Assembly: GCA_013400975.1 (NCBI GenBank)
Contig: WBMZ01000207.1
Location: 103,708 to 167,707, forward strand
Reading direction: 5' to 3'
Source: Atrichornis clamosus
Lineage: Eukaryota > Chordata > Aves > Passeriformes > Menuridae
DNA: 64,000 nucleotides
Shown one piece after another: positions 12,920 to 22,917 of the stretch (position 1 is the stretch's first letter; every line of letters starts with the position of its first letter). The position numbers and the translations under genes were made by a program. Under the pieces are notes generated by a model. The model did not search any database. It was not told the origin of the DNA and saw nothing but the letters and a program-made list of their open reading frames with translations.

Positions 12920-13160
12920 TTATGCTGCAAAAAGGGCAAAGACTTGTGGGGGCAAGAGCAGAATTTTTCCCGGTGAGAACAATCAGCCACTGGAATGATT
13001 TCCCAAGGGAAGCAGAGGATTCCCAACACTGGGTGTTTTTAGGGTTCAGCTGGAGGGGATGCTGGGCCATCCTGCCCACACAGAGCTGCCGCCAAGGAAA
13101 GCTGGACCGGGTGGTCCTTGAGGTCCCTTCCATGCTGGCATTCCAGAATTCCCGGAGTTT
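12920..13160 (+). mobile_element. Diverged CR1 fragment of another subfamily
   Basis: The order 'ggtgagaacaatcagccact', 'ggaatgatttcccaagggaa', 'caacactgggtgtttttagg' and 'ccttgaggtcccttccatgc' follows an older reptile/bird CR1 subfamily. The assignment rests on memory of that subfamily's 3' end. Confidence 0.6.
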
Positions 13161-13291
13161 TCCCACCCCTGTGGGCTCATCCGGTTGTGCTGTGGATGAG
13201 GAGCCAGGGGAGCTGTGTGGAGAAGGAAGCTGGCCACACTTTGGGGTTTTTAGCAACCCTTCCACAGGGTCTAAACCCACCCTGGGTCTGT

Positions 13292-13935
13292 GCAGGTCCT
13301 AACCTAAACCTAACCCTAACCATAACCCAAATCTAAGGCTGATCCTAACCCTAAATCCATAGTATGGGCAGTGCAGGCCCTGCCCTAACCCTAAATTTAA
13401 CCCTAATCCCTACCCTAAACCACCCGAGGGTCTGTGCAGGTACTGTCCTAATCCTAATCCTAACTCTAACCCCAAACCCAGAGGGGGGACTGTGCAGTTC
13501 ATGTCCTAAACCTAACCTTAAACCTCATCTAAACCCACCCTGGGGCTGTTCGTGTCCTGGCCTAACCCTAAGCCTAAACCCCATCCTAACCCTAAACCCA
13601 CCCTGAGGCGGTGCAGATCATGCCTTAACCCTAACCCTAAACCTTAACCCACCCTGAAGGATGTGCACATCCTGCCCAAACCCTAATCCTAACCCCAGTC
13701 TTAATCCTAACCCTAAATCCAACCTGGGTCTGTGCAGGTCCTGACTTAAACCTGATCCTAACTCTAACCGCACCCTGGGTTTGTGCAGATCATGACCTAA
13801 TCCTAAAATTAACACTGATCCTGATGCTAACCCTGACTGTAAAGCCATCCTGTGAGCTGTGCAGGTCCTGCCCTAACCTTAAGAATTACCCTAACCCTAA
13901 TCCTGACCCTAACCCCACGCTGGTGCTGTGCAGGC
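13292..13935. repeat. Degenerate telomere-like (CCCTAA)n compound satellite
   Basis: Runs of cctaaccctaa and variants alternate about eleven times, at 50-105-base spacing, with a second motif like ctgtgcaggtcctg (near 13287, 13370, 13434, 13490, 13545, 13605, 13660, 13727, 13780, 13855, 13925). The array is therefore a higher-order mix of interstitial telomeric repeat and a spacer of about 25 bases. The C-rich telomere strand is on plus throughout. Confidence 0.9.
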
Positions 13936-14867
13936 CATTCCCCTGGTCCCACAAATGTGTTTTTCCCGCTGCCTGGCTCTGGTGGCAGCCATGGATCCTG
14001 GGAGGAGGCGTCCCAGAGTCCTTGTTCCCTGTCCTTGGCTCATCCACGCTCATCCCGTGCTGGAGGGAGGCTTTAGGCCCCAAATCCCTGTGTTGTTTTC
14101 CCGTGGATCCCACAGCCCCCAGTGCTGGCACTGCTGCAGTGCCTCTGGCCTGTGCCTGGCGTGGATCTGAACACTGGGAATGCTGTGGCTGCCAGGGAAG
14201 GGATGTGTGAGTGTTGGATGGAGGAATCCTCAGGGAATGAAAACAGCTGGAGGTGCCACAGCCAGAGCTGCAGGAAGACAGCGCTGACATTGGGTTTCCT
14301 TTGGGCTGGTTTTATTCTCTTTTTTTTATGTTTTCCCCCCGTTTTTTCCCCCCTCTGGCTCCGAGGGAAGCAGGAATGCCATGGCATCTCTGGAGCATGG
14401 AAGAGCCGATGAGCAGTTGGCTCCTGGACACTGAGAATTAGAGGGAGGTTTTTCCTTGAAGCTTTTTTTTGATTGAAATAGCTCGAGGTAAAACTAAACC
14501 GTGCCTAACCTGGACACGGGCAGGATTTGGAGCCTGGCTGGCTGCAAAGCCAAGCTCAGCTGCCAAATTTGTGTGTCCAGGCTCTGGAATTCACCACGGG
14601 CTTGGAAGCAAAGACCGGGTTTTGTACCAGCAGCGGCTGCTGTGTGAGGTGGCTTTAAAGATTCCTGGGGTTTTCAGCCTCTCGGGAAAAACAAGTGGTG
14701 CAGGCCGGCTGCTTCCTGAGCGCCTGGCTGCTGGAAGTGCCAGGGAACAGGATCAGGTGCCCCATTTGGATGCCACGTCTGCTCCTCAGAGGTTGTGTTG
14801 GTGGCCAAGGGTCTGGCGGCCCTTTTCTGGCAGGAAGTCCAAAGGAAAAGGTGGATGGGACACAGAG

Positions 14868-15050
14868 GAAGGAATTAAACCTCTTCCCGGAGAAGCTGTG
14901 GCTGCCCCTGGATCCCTGGAAGTGCCCAAGGCCGGGTTGGGCAGGGCTTGGAGGCACCTGGGAGAGTGGGAGGTGTCCCTGCCCATGGCAGGGGTGGCAC
15001 TGGATGGGCTTGAAGGACCTTCCAACCCAAACCATTCCATGGTTCTACAG
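14868..15050 (+). mobile_element. CR1 LINE 3' fragment
   Basis: Clear from 'ggagaagctgtggctgcccc' (14890) through 'cccatggcaggggtggcact' to 'ccaacccaaaccattccatg' (15040). It abuts unrelated sequence before the 15.3 kb minisatellite. Confidence 0.92.
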
Positions 15051-15090
15051 AAATCCCGGATTTCTCAGAGTGAGCATCAGCTCGGAAATG

Positions 15091-15098
15091 TGACGTCA
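15091..15098. promoter_or_regulatory. Perfect cAMP-response element (TGACGTCA)
   Basis: The full palindromic CRE is present about 1.5 kb before the B1 start exon and 40 bases after a CR1 tail. PDE4 genes are known targets of cAMP/CREB feedback. Because the neighbouring exon is an internal acceptor exon, this site is not at a proven promoter. A chance match cannot be excluded. Confidence 0.4.
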
Positions 15099-15282
15099 CC
15101 AAGCCTGAAGCCAGTGCTCAGTTTTTGGGATGGCTTCAGCAACAAGAAGTTTGTAAGGAGTGGCCCTTCAGCCCCCTTGTGCTTCCAAAGGGAGATTCCC
15201 AAGATGTTTTTCCCCTTCCAAGCAGGGGAGAGCATTTGCCAGCACACGGAATGGCATTCCAGTTCTCCCTGTTCTTTGGGAA

Positions 15283-15812
15283 AAGGGAAACCCCACAGCC
15301 CCCAAAGGAAAACCCCAAAACCCCTCAAAGGAAAACCCCACAACCCCTCAAAGGAAAACCCTACAATCCTCAAAGGAAAGCCCTACAACCCCTCAAAGGA
15401 AAACCCCTCAGATCCTCAAAGGAAAACCCTGCAAACCCTAAAGGAAAATCCCACAATCCCCAAAGGAAAACCCCACAGCCCCTAAAGGAAAACCCCGCAG
15501 CCCTCAAAGGAAAACCCTACAACCCCTAAAGGAAAACCCCGCCGCCCTCAAAGGAAAACCCTACAGCCCCTAAAGGAAAACCCCGCCGCCCTCAAAGGAA
15601 AACCCTACAGCCCCTAAAGGAAAACCCCACAACTCCCAAAGGAAAAACCCACAGCCCCTAAAGGAAAATCCCACAACCCCTAAAGGAAAACCCCACAACT
15701 CCCAAAGGAAAAACCCACAGCCCCTAAAGGAAAATCCCACAACCCCTAAAGGAAAACCCCACAACTCCCAAAGGAAAACCCTACAAACCCCAAAGGAAAA
15801 CCCCACAGCCCT
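15283..15812. repeat. Large minisatellite, about 24 copies of a 22-bp unit with a 66-bp higher-order repeat
   Basis: The unit is close to ctaaaggaaaaccccacaac plus cc. From 15621 a three-unit block of 66 bases recurs at 15687 and starts again at 15753, which shows recent block duplication. Because 66 is divisible by three, long false open frames rich in Lys, Pro and Asn cross it on plus, and Gly/Phe-rich ones on minus. Confidence 0.96.
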
Positions 15813-16199
15813 CAGTGCTCTCCCTGTATAATCCCGAATTCCGCTTTGCTCTGAGCTCTAAACCCCCAGCAGAAAAACGCGGGAGCCTGGGAACACTCCA
15901 AGGGAGATTGTTCCCAAGTGCTGGCTTTTCCTGCTGCTTCAGGCTGGGTTTGATTCCCTCGGCATTCCTGCTTTGTCCGGGGTGACTGGAGGGGTGTGTG
16001 GCAGTGTAATAATAACTATTCAATAATCCGTGATAAATAATATCTGGGAGTTGCCATTCAATCTCAGAACCACAAACTCAATTCCTTTTTTTGTTTTTTT
16101 TTCCTGCGGGAGCCACTCCAGCTTTTTTTTTTTGGAGACCTTCCCAATTCCAGAGCTGTACTTGCACAACACCTGCTGCCTGTGTTTTATGGAAAACCA

Positions 16200-16434
16200 G
16201 GCAGGATGAGAGGAAACGGCCTCGAGTGGCACCAGGGGAGGTTTGGATGGGATATTAAGGGAAGTCTTCCCATGGAAAGCATGGAAAAGGCTGCCCAGGG
16301 AAACTGTGGAGTCCCCATCCCTGGAAGTGTTGGAAAAACGTGTGGATGTGGCGCTTGAGGACTTGGATGAGTGGCGGTGGTTGATGCTTGGACTTGATGG
16401 TTTTAAAGCTCTTTTCCAACTTTAATTCCGTAAT
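16200..16434 (+). mobile_element. CR1 LINE 3' fragment next to the B1 splice acceptor
   Basis: Starts at 'gcaggatgagaggaaacggc', passes 'ggctgcccagggaaactgtg' and 'ccccatccctggaagtgttg', and ends with 'aaagctcttttccaacttta'. Its end lies about 100 bases before the acceptor AG at 16534-16535, inside the region where the branch point and other intron signals usually sit. Confidence 0.92.
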
Positions 16435-16535
16435 TATTTGAATATGAGCAGTCAGTAATAAACCAGCTGTGATCTCAGTGGTTATTTTGTTATCAAACCC
16501 AATTTATTATCCAGAATTATTTCTTTTTCTTCCAG

Positions 16536-16605
16536 GTTGCCCACCCTAAAAAATTGTATTTAACAGAAGTTTTTTTTAATAACGAGCTGCACTTGAATCT
16601 CAATA
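16536..16605 (+). other. PDE4B1 5' untranslated part of the start exon
   Basis: A strong acceptor (pyrimidine run ttctttttcttccag ending at 16535) opens the exon with gttgcccaccc. The 70-base leader carries an in-frame TGA at 16594-16596, which rules out an upstream start in this exon. The acceptor means that the transcript's true first exon lies further 5'. Confidence 0.85.
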
Positions 16606-16647
16606 ATGAAGAAAAGCAGAAGTGTCATGACAGTGACTGCAGATGAG
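16606..16647 (+). CDS. PDE4B: PDE4B1 start exon (residues 1-14)
   Basis: The exon encodes MKKSRSVMTVTADE and is followed at once by a GTAAGT donor. The Met-Lys-Lys-Ser-Arg-Ser-Val-Met-Thr-Val start is the known N-terminus of the long isoform PDE4B1, a cytosolic and membrane-associated enzyme that hydrolyses cAMP to 5'-AMP. The start is fixed by the in-frame TGA 10 bases upstream and by A at -3. The exon ends on a codon boundary (phase 0) and splices to 18330, where the reading continues Ser-Ala-Leu-Asp-Tyr-Leu-Glu-Cys. It is only 42 coding bases long, too short to be noticed by open-frame length. The identification rests on the peptide, both splice sites and the correct partner exon downstream. 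Confidence 0.95.
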
Positions 16648-18329
16648 GTAAGTTCCTGCTGAAGGTTTATTTTTCGCAGTACTTTGTGAAAAGGAGCTGA
16701 AAAAGCTGAAAAGTCTTATTTCGTAAATGTAAACTGATTTTGCTTTGATTGCTGATGGATAATCTTGGAATATGAGTCTATAATAAACAGAAAATCAGCC
16801 CGGCACGTTGAAAAATGAACCAACCAAGCCCTGTGAGAGGTTTGGAGGAGTCCTACACAGATTTTATAAGTTCTGGTGGTCTTCGGGCAACGTAGGGTGG
16901 GCAGGGAGCAGGGAATGGGGCTGGGATTTATGGAATATCTGCTCTGGATCCTACCTTTGTATGGATAAATATATCAGTGTTCCCACCTGCTGTGATGATG
17001 CATTTTTTTAATTCCATTCCTACCCTTGCTGATCATCACTGCAATCCCCCGGGAATTAAACCCCAGTTCCCATTCTCTGGAGAAATGTCTCCGTTTGGAA
17101 TGCTGGCCTGATAATCACAGCCTTGATGGGCTTGTTTGTCACAGCTGGGGCTCCCAAAAAATGGGAAATCACTTGGAATGTGTAGGAAGGTAAGGATTGG
17201 TGTGTCCTGGAGCACTCCTCCAATAAATAAATGTTGTTTCCCAGTCTTAGCCCAAGTTTTGTGCAACTTCATGGGCACTTTTCCTGAGCACGAGGCTGGG
17301 TCTGCTCAATCCTCACTGATTTTAAGGAAAAAACCATCTGAAATCTTCTGGGAAGGCACAAAACTCTGCTGGACACTCCTTAAATAATAACAAACCATTA
17401 AATAATCTCACAAAGGCTGTTCATAAAGGCAGGTTGAGTCAGATCCTCCTCCAGAGGACAGGTTTTTCCTTTCCTAGGAGTGTTTTCCACCTGATTTTGC
17501 CCTGTGGAAGAACCTGTGAGACGATGGAGGCCTCATGCTTTGCATTCCATGGAATCGTTTGGGTTGGGAAAGGCCTCCAGGGTCATGGAGTCCAACCAGT
17601 TGTTCATGAAGGACCTAAAAAGTGATCATGGAAAATTAAACCTCCCTCATTTTCTCCCAGGTCCCCCAGGGCTGTGGGAGTGGTTTCCAGGGAAAGTGAA
17701 CCAAGGGATGGGAGGCTTGGAAAGGTGAAAATTCAGGAGCAGGTAGAAGAGGAGGATAAATGTGGCCACATATACAGAAATATCCAGCGATTAAAATAAC
17801 CCTCCAGCTTCTCCTGAGAGCCCATCACATGCAGCACAGAAATAGCCTGGTTTTATTTTGGACAAGTCTTCTTTGAGCAGCTGAATTCTCTCTGGGTGAC
17901 ACCAGAGCTGACGAGGCTGTTCTGCTGTGGGAGAACTTCTGGCTGGGCTGTGGGAAGACTGACAGGCAGCTCTGTGATCCTGGGGACGTTTGAAAATAAA
18001 AATCAGTAGGGACCGGAAGAGGGAAAATGGCTTCAGCTGCTCAGAATGGTTTTTTGGGGGGCTGTTTCTACCAGCGGTGGCAGGGTAGCTGAGCTGGGGG
18101 TTCCTGTCCCGGGAGGAAGTGTCCAGTGAGGCTGGAATTAGCTGTTGGATTTAGCTTGGCCAAGTTCTGAGGGAATTTTCACGAGCTTTCATGACGCTAA
18201 AATACCGAGCAGCACAGTCAGACTGTGCCATCTTCCCTGGGATAGCTGTGGCTGGAGAACTGAGTCCGTTTTACCCACGAGGAGGAAAACCTTGGGTGGC
18301 AGCCCTCAGTGGCCTCTGTGTCTCGGCAG
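16648..18329 (+). other. PDE4B1 intron between the two B1-specific exons
   Basis: GTAAGT at the 5' end and tctcggcag at the 3' end bound an intron of 1682 bases. It holds one short reversed CR1 tail at about 17541-17612. The acceptor's pyrimidine tract (ggcctctgtgtctcggcag) is weak compared with that of the preceding exon. Nothing else was recognised. Confidence 0.85.
17541..17612 (-). mobile_element. Short CR1 tail fragment, reverse orientation
   Basis: 'ccatggaatcgtttgggttg' followed by 'ggtcatggagtccaaccagt' is the reversed CR1 terminus. It is about 70 bases long and sits inside the small intron. Confidence 0.75.
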
Positions 18330-18565
18330 AGCGCTCTGGATTACCTGGAATGCGGGCTGAGCAAGTCCTACAGCACTTCCAGCCACGCCCTGGGCATCGA
18401 CCTGTGGAGAGGGAGGAGGTGCTGCTCGGGGAATCTGCAGCTGCCACCGCTGTCCCAGAGGCAGACGGAGAAGGCCAGGACACCCGACAGGGACGTGGTG
18501 TGCAGGCCAACCACTCTGCCCCTGCTGACGCCTCCAAGCATCGCCATCACCACGTACCAAGACTG
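18330..18565 (+). CDS. PDE4B: PDE4B1-specific second coding exon
   Basis: Reading from the phase-0 junction gives 78 codons plus TG, then a GTAGGT donor. The peptide carries the PDE4 long-form hallmarks LGIDLWRGRRCCSGNLQLPP, then SQRQ, RPTTLPL and PSIAITT, all in the order known for PDE4B1. This N-terminal extension lies ahead of UCR1 and is thought to govern targeting and partner binding; it has no catalytic residues. The dangling TG needs the first base of the next, shared exon to complete a Cys codon. From memory of the mammalian protein, roughly a fifth to a quarter of residues differ, mostly in the first 25 residues and between SQRQ and RPTT, and the last loop is one residue shorter. The GC-rich third positions contrast with the AT-rich start exon. 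Confidence 0.95.
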
Positions 18566-18670
18566 GTAGGTTGTTGTTTCCGTTGCTGGCAATCTCATGG
18601 AATTGTGGTTATATTGTTATTTTTTAAATTTGTTTGCTCGTTTTCTGGTTTGGCGTTGGCTTTTTCCTTC

Positions 18671-18692
18671 TTTTTTTTTTTTTTTTTTTTTT
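18671..18692. repeat. Poly-T tract (22 T)
   Basis: A pure T run lies about 105 bases after the B1 second-exon donor. No retroposed gene is visible attached to it on either side. Confidence 0.95.
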
Positions 18693-19996
18693 AATTTTAT
18701 AACCCACCAAATAATTATCTTGTGTGTATTAATCGATGCTGTTGATCAGTTGGTGAATCGTGGGTGTGGTTTTCTCAAGCAAATTATTTTTATTTTAAAT
18801 TCTACTCTGTTAAAAACCTCCCCTGAAACTTTGGATTCCGACCTCAACCAGCGGGTTTGTGTTATTAACTTTCCACCCACACAAGTTCAGGGTGGTGGGA
18901 AACTCCTCCACAAATGACGGAGGAAAAGGTTTTAACTCCCTGGGTTTTTCCTGTCCTTCTGTTGGAAAAAAGGCTTGGAAAAAAACCCATTGGAATCTCA
19001 TGTGAAGCTCAAGAGAAGCCCCAAAGAAACCATCAGAGAGCTGATGGAAAGGGGGCTGCTCCGAGGTGGGTTCCAAAATAGGAACTGGTGTTAAGGCCAA
19101 AACAAGGGAATTAATCCAGAGGGAAAAGGGGAAGGCAAAGCCCTGAGTGTCCATGTGCTGAAATTGGATTTTAATGGCAAAATTGGGATATTTTTCCTGC
19201 TCGTCCTGGAAATCTGGAAATGACATCAACGCGTCCTGAAATCCTGTGGTCTCAGCTTCAGCTTTAGAGGTTGGGATTCTGGACTTCCCGCTCCCAGCTC
19301 CATGTGCTGGTTCCAAGCCGTGTTCCCATCGTTGTTTCCAGGTTGGAATGTGGGTTTCTGTTAAGCTCAGCACGCTTAGGGGCTGGCATTTCAGTTTGCA
19401 TTTGCACAGCTCCAGAGGGCATCCCAAAATCATCTGCCGGAGTCCTTTGGAAAGAGTTTTCCTGCTGAAAAAAAGGATTTCTGGAACAGCTGGGACAGAG
19501 GAATTGCGGGAGCTTTTGTTCAGGTTTTGTGCTTCGTGGCTGGGGATAACAAAACGAGTTCTCCAATTTTAGATGGATTGGGAATGTTGGCAGTAAAAGG
19601 GTTGGATCACCTTCGAGGGCATTGTGCAGGTGTTCCCTTCTTTTATGCGTGCAGGAATTTCCACTCCTGCCTGCCAGAGCAGCGGGAGCCTGTCCACGGG
19701 GTGGGCTTGGAAGGATGGATTAGCTCTGGAATACGTTGAGGAGAAACGCAAGGAATTGCAATGTTTTCACCACGAGTCTCCCTTGGAACACAAGAGGGCA
19801 TCGCTGCTCCTCTTTTCCAGTGCAGCAGAATCCATGGATGTGGGTTTTCCCGGGATGCTGTGTGCCAGTCACAGGGAAGCCCTGACAACGCCTACTCAGG
19901 TTGTTGCTCTTCCTTTGCTGCTGTAAAACTCCCAGTTTTCCATAGGAACTGGGAGTTGCTGGTGTGACTGGGATGCAATTCCAAGTTTCTGCTTCC

Positions 19997-20318
19997 TCCT
20001 CACCTTCCTGAGCAGTCGCATTGGCTAATCCTACAAAAACTGGGCTGAACATTCCCATTTTTTAATTTAAGTTCTAGTCCTCACCTTCCTGGCCAGTTTC
20101 AACGGCTGATCCCACAAAAACTGGGCTGAACATTCCCATTTTTTAATTTAAGTTCTAGTCCTCACCTTCCTGGCCAGTTTCAACGGCTGATCCCACAAAA
20201 ACTGGGCTGAACATTCCCATTTTTTAATTTAAGTTCTAGTCCTCACCTTCCTGGCCAGTTTCAACGGCTGATCCCACAAAAACTGGGCTGAACATTCCCA
20301 TTTTTTATTTAAGTTTGA
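19997..20318. repeat. Tandem repeat, 4 copies of an 81-bp unit
   Basis: Units start at 19997, 20078, 20159 and 20240 with 'tcctcaccttcctg' and contain 'aaaaactgggctgaacattc'. Copies 2 to 4 are identical except for one missing A near the end of copy 4, while copy 1 has several changes. This indicates very recent amplification of copy 2. Confidence 0.97.
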
Positions 20319-20431
20319 GGCACCAAGTGTTTTGGGCCAGGTTAGCCCTGAACTCTACCCCCATTCCAGGCAGCTCATCCCTACACAATTCCCAGTGAAT
20401 CGGGGCCTGCCCACCCTCTCAGGGAGCACAG

Positions 20432-20775
20432 CCATGGAATCATGGAATGTTAAGGCTGGGAAAGACCTTTAAGATCATCAAGTCCGAGCATCAGCCAGCA
20501 GCACCATGAATCCATGTCCTCAGGTGCTATATCCAGGTGGTTTTTAAACATTTCCATGGATGGAGACTCCACCACTGCCCTGGGCAGCTGTGCCAGGGCT
20601 GGACAAACCTTTCCATGAGGGAATTTTCCTGATATCCAACCTGACCCTCCCCTGGCACAGCCTGAGGCCGTTCCCTCTCATCCCATCCCTTATTCCCTGG
20701 GAGCAGATCCCAAATCCCAGCTGGCTGCCCCCTCCTGTCAGGGACTTGTGGGAGAGGGAGGTTTTCCCTCACATT
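20432..20775 (-). mobile_element. CR1 LINE 3' fragment, reverse orientation
   Basis: It starts 'catggaatcatggaatgtta', continues 'gacctttaagatcatcaagt', 'ccaccactgccctgggcagc' and 'cctgaggccgttccctctca', and ends near 'gtcagggacttgtgggagag'. It is the same subtype as the plus-strand CR1 at 16.2 kb but inverted. Confidence 0.93.
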
Positions 20776-20954
20776 TGAGATTTTTTTTGGAGTGGGAGTG
20801 AAGCAAGCAGGGCTTGGTCCCCAAATTATTTGGAATTCTATCTGATGGTTCAATTCCACATGAAATACACCCGAGGAGGCACAAGTAATATTTGTGTAAT
20901 CCCAGAATTTCCTGTTGTGTTGGAGCAGCTTTGGAATGCCAGGAGCATTAAGAG

Positions 20955-21095
20955 ACTCAGTGAGTGGGCAACAAAGCCCAGGAAAATTTCCATGTGGATA
21001 AATAGGAAGTGTTGTATCAGAGCCTGAAAAAAATGGGAGCTGAAAGCCAATATTGCTGTGCAGGAGCAAGATCCTGGATATGGGAGAGAAATCCA
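20955..21095 (+). mobile_element. Possible ancient CR1 internal fragment
   Basis: 'gactcagtgagtgggcaaca' followed by 'aggaaaatttccatgtggat' and 'aaataggaagtg' resembles the 3' coding end of older CR1 copies ('gagtgggcaacaaa...gtggataaatg'). The match is partial and the boundaries are guesses. Confidence 0.4.
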
Positions 21096-22210
21096 ACAGA
21101 GCTGCAAGGTCAGTGCTTGTTAATGGTCAGAAAAACCAAATTAATCAAGGATTGGAAGGAAAAAATAGTGGATAAAACATAAGGATATTTCTGGAGACAG
21201 GAGCTGCTCTGGCAAGGTCTGTAGCCAGCAAAAAAAATTAAAAAATAGGGAGGCTGACTCCAAACAATAATTCCAAGCCAGCTGTGATGTAATAATATTT
21301 AGTGTGGAAAAGGAAGGGAATGCTCGCACCAAAGAGCTTTTATGGATCATGCAAGGTGTGTGGGATACAGATCTCCAGGTGACAACTGGAATGGAGAAGT
21401 GCACAGATTTTGTCCATATTTTCCTCAGAGTTGTTCCAGTGTTTTCCCCAATCCTGCTCCATATTTTATCACTGAAGCTTTGTGATAAGAAATCCAAGCA
21501 GGCGGGAAGAGTGAGGTGTGAAAAATCCATTTGGAGCCACACTCTGAGCATCCAAAAGAGCTCTTTTCCCTATTTTTTTTTTTGATAATTCCCAGCTCCT
21601 GGCCTAGATTTGACAGCTGCCTGCTCATTCCCACCCTTTCCCCACATTTGGGGATATTTCGACAGGTTTGCAGCAAATTTGTGTTGAAACAAAAATGGGT
21701 TTTGTGGTCCCAAAGTGTGAGGAATTGAAGGCTTTGGGAATTCTCTGAGGAGTTGATTTGGTTAACATTCAATATTGGAGTGCGGGTTTTTTTAGGGCTT
21801 AGAGGTTCTGTTAAATATTTAGATTATTTGATTAAATGCTTTATTAGAATCTGGATTTATGTGTCGGTATTTGCTGCCTTGTCACCAGCTGTTTATCAGC
21901 TGTGTGGTTTGTTCCTCGTGACAGAATTTTATTGTGCAGGCTGGTGATCAGAATCCAAAAGGAAAACATTGTTGGATCGATCCTATTCCTGGAATTGGGA
22001 TGAATCTACTCCTGTCTCTACTCCTGTAGTGCTCCCCTTGTTCTCCAGGTGGTGGTGGTGGGCAGCACATGAAATACGGTGTTAAAAGCTGAATAAAACT
22101 GAAATTCCAGGGAATTTTGGGCAGCCGAGTGAGCCCAAACCTTCCTCAGGAATTCTGACTCCAGCCAGAGCTGGCTCGTCATCCCTGGGAAGTTGCTGGG
22201 AGTTAATGGA

Positions 22211-22440
22211 GGGATTGATAAGATGGGAATGAATTGAGGGATTGATAAAATGGGAATTAACTGAGGGGTTGATAAAATGGGAATGAATTGAGGGATTGAT
22301 AAAATGGGGATTAATTGAGGGGTTGATAAAATGGGAATGAATTGAGGGATTGATAGGGTGGGAGTGAATTGAGGGATTGATAAAATGGGGATTAATTGAG
22401 GGATTGATAAAATGGGGGTTAATTGAGGGATAGATAAGGG
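22211..22440. repeat. Minisatellite, 8.5 copies of a 27-bp unit
   Basis: Eight full 27-base units (gggattgataaaatgggaat plus gaattga, or gga/tta variants) and a partial ninth. The gaatga and gattaa variants partly alternate, suggesting two-unit block copying. The minus strand gives a false Ile-Asn-Pro-Ser-Ile-His repeat peptide. Confidence 0.96.
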
Positions 22441-22917
22441 AAGTCAGGATGGTAAAGGGGAGGGAGATTTGCATGGAGAATTGAATAGGAGAATAAAGCT
22501 GGAGTCAGGCTGGGAATCCAAGCAGAAGGTAAAATTCCCAGATGCTCCTGTCCGTATCTGTAAATCTCAGGGATGACAGGAAACATTCGGGGTAACAGGA
22601 AGCTTTAACAGGAATGGTGGGATGAATCTCGGAAGTTCAGGAGGAGGGGATGTTTTGAAGAAGTGTGGATCCTTTTTTAAAATTTTGCTTTGTTTTTTCG
22701 ATGTTGTTTCAGGCCTTGGGATAAAACCCTGAGAAATAGGTTGGAATCTTATTTCTGAGATCATTTCAAATTCAGCTGGATAAGAACTGGAGGAATGTGC
22801 TGCAAGCTTGGAATATTAAAAAAAACAAAGATGAGCTGGCTTCCCATGTGGTGTGAAAAATAAAAAGCTAGAAGGAGAAAATAGTTAAAAACACAGATTT
22901 AATTTTTATTTAAAATG

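Larger units (their letters stand above)
1..16535 (+). other. Upstream or intronic sequence before the PDE4B1 start exon
   Basis: No coding exon was recognised here. The block must be intronic at its right end, because 16536 is preceded by a splice acceptor, so at least one earlier non-coding exon lies upstream, inside or outside the window. I saw nothing identifiable in 1-3050, 4890-6150, 6400-8120 or 8200-9540 apart from short simple-sequence tracts. The tandem repeats and CR1 pieces are listed separately. Open frames in this block are short, unconserved in appearance, or made of repeats. Confidence 0.75.

Noticed and set aside
14469..15485. Longest open frame in the window (338 codons, plus)
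   Set aside because: It runs across a CR1 copy and then into the 22-bp minisatellite, has no splice or start context, and its second half is only the repeat unit translated.
15283..15812. Possible CRISPR-like array
   Set aside because: Repeats are contiguous without unique spacers, and the host is a vertebrate. It is a minisatellite. The same applies to the arrays at 12.5, 22.2, 24.9 and 35.6 kb.
18810..19433. 207-codon minus-strand frame with no repeat content
   Set aside because: No recognisable family, composition bias or splice context. It is intronic to PDE4B, and a frame of this length can arise in moderately GC-rich DNA.
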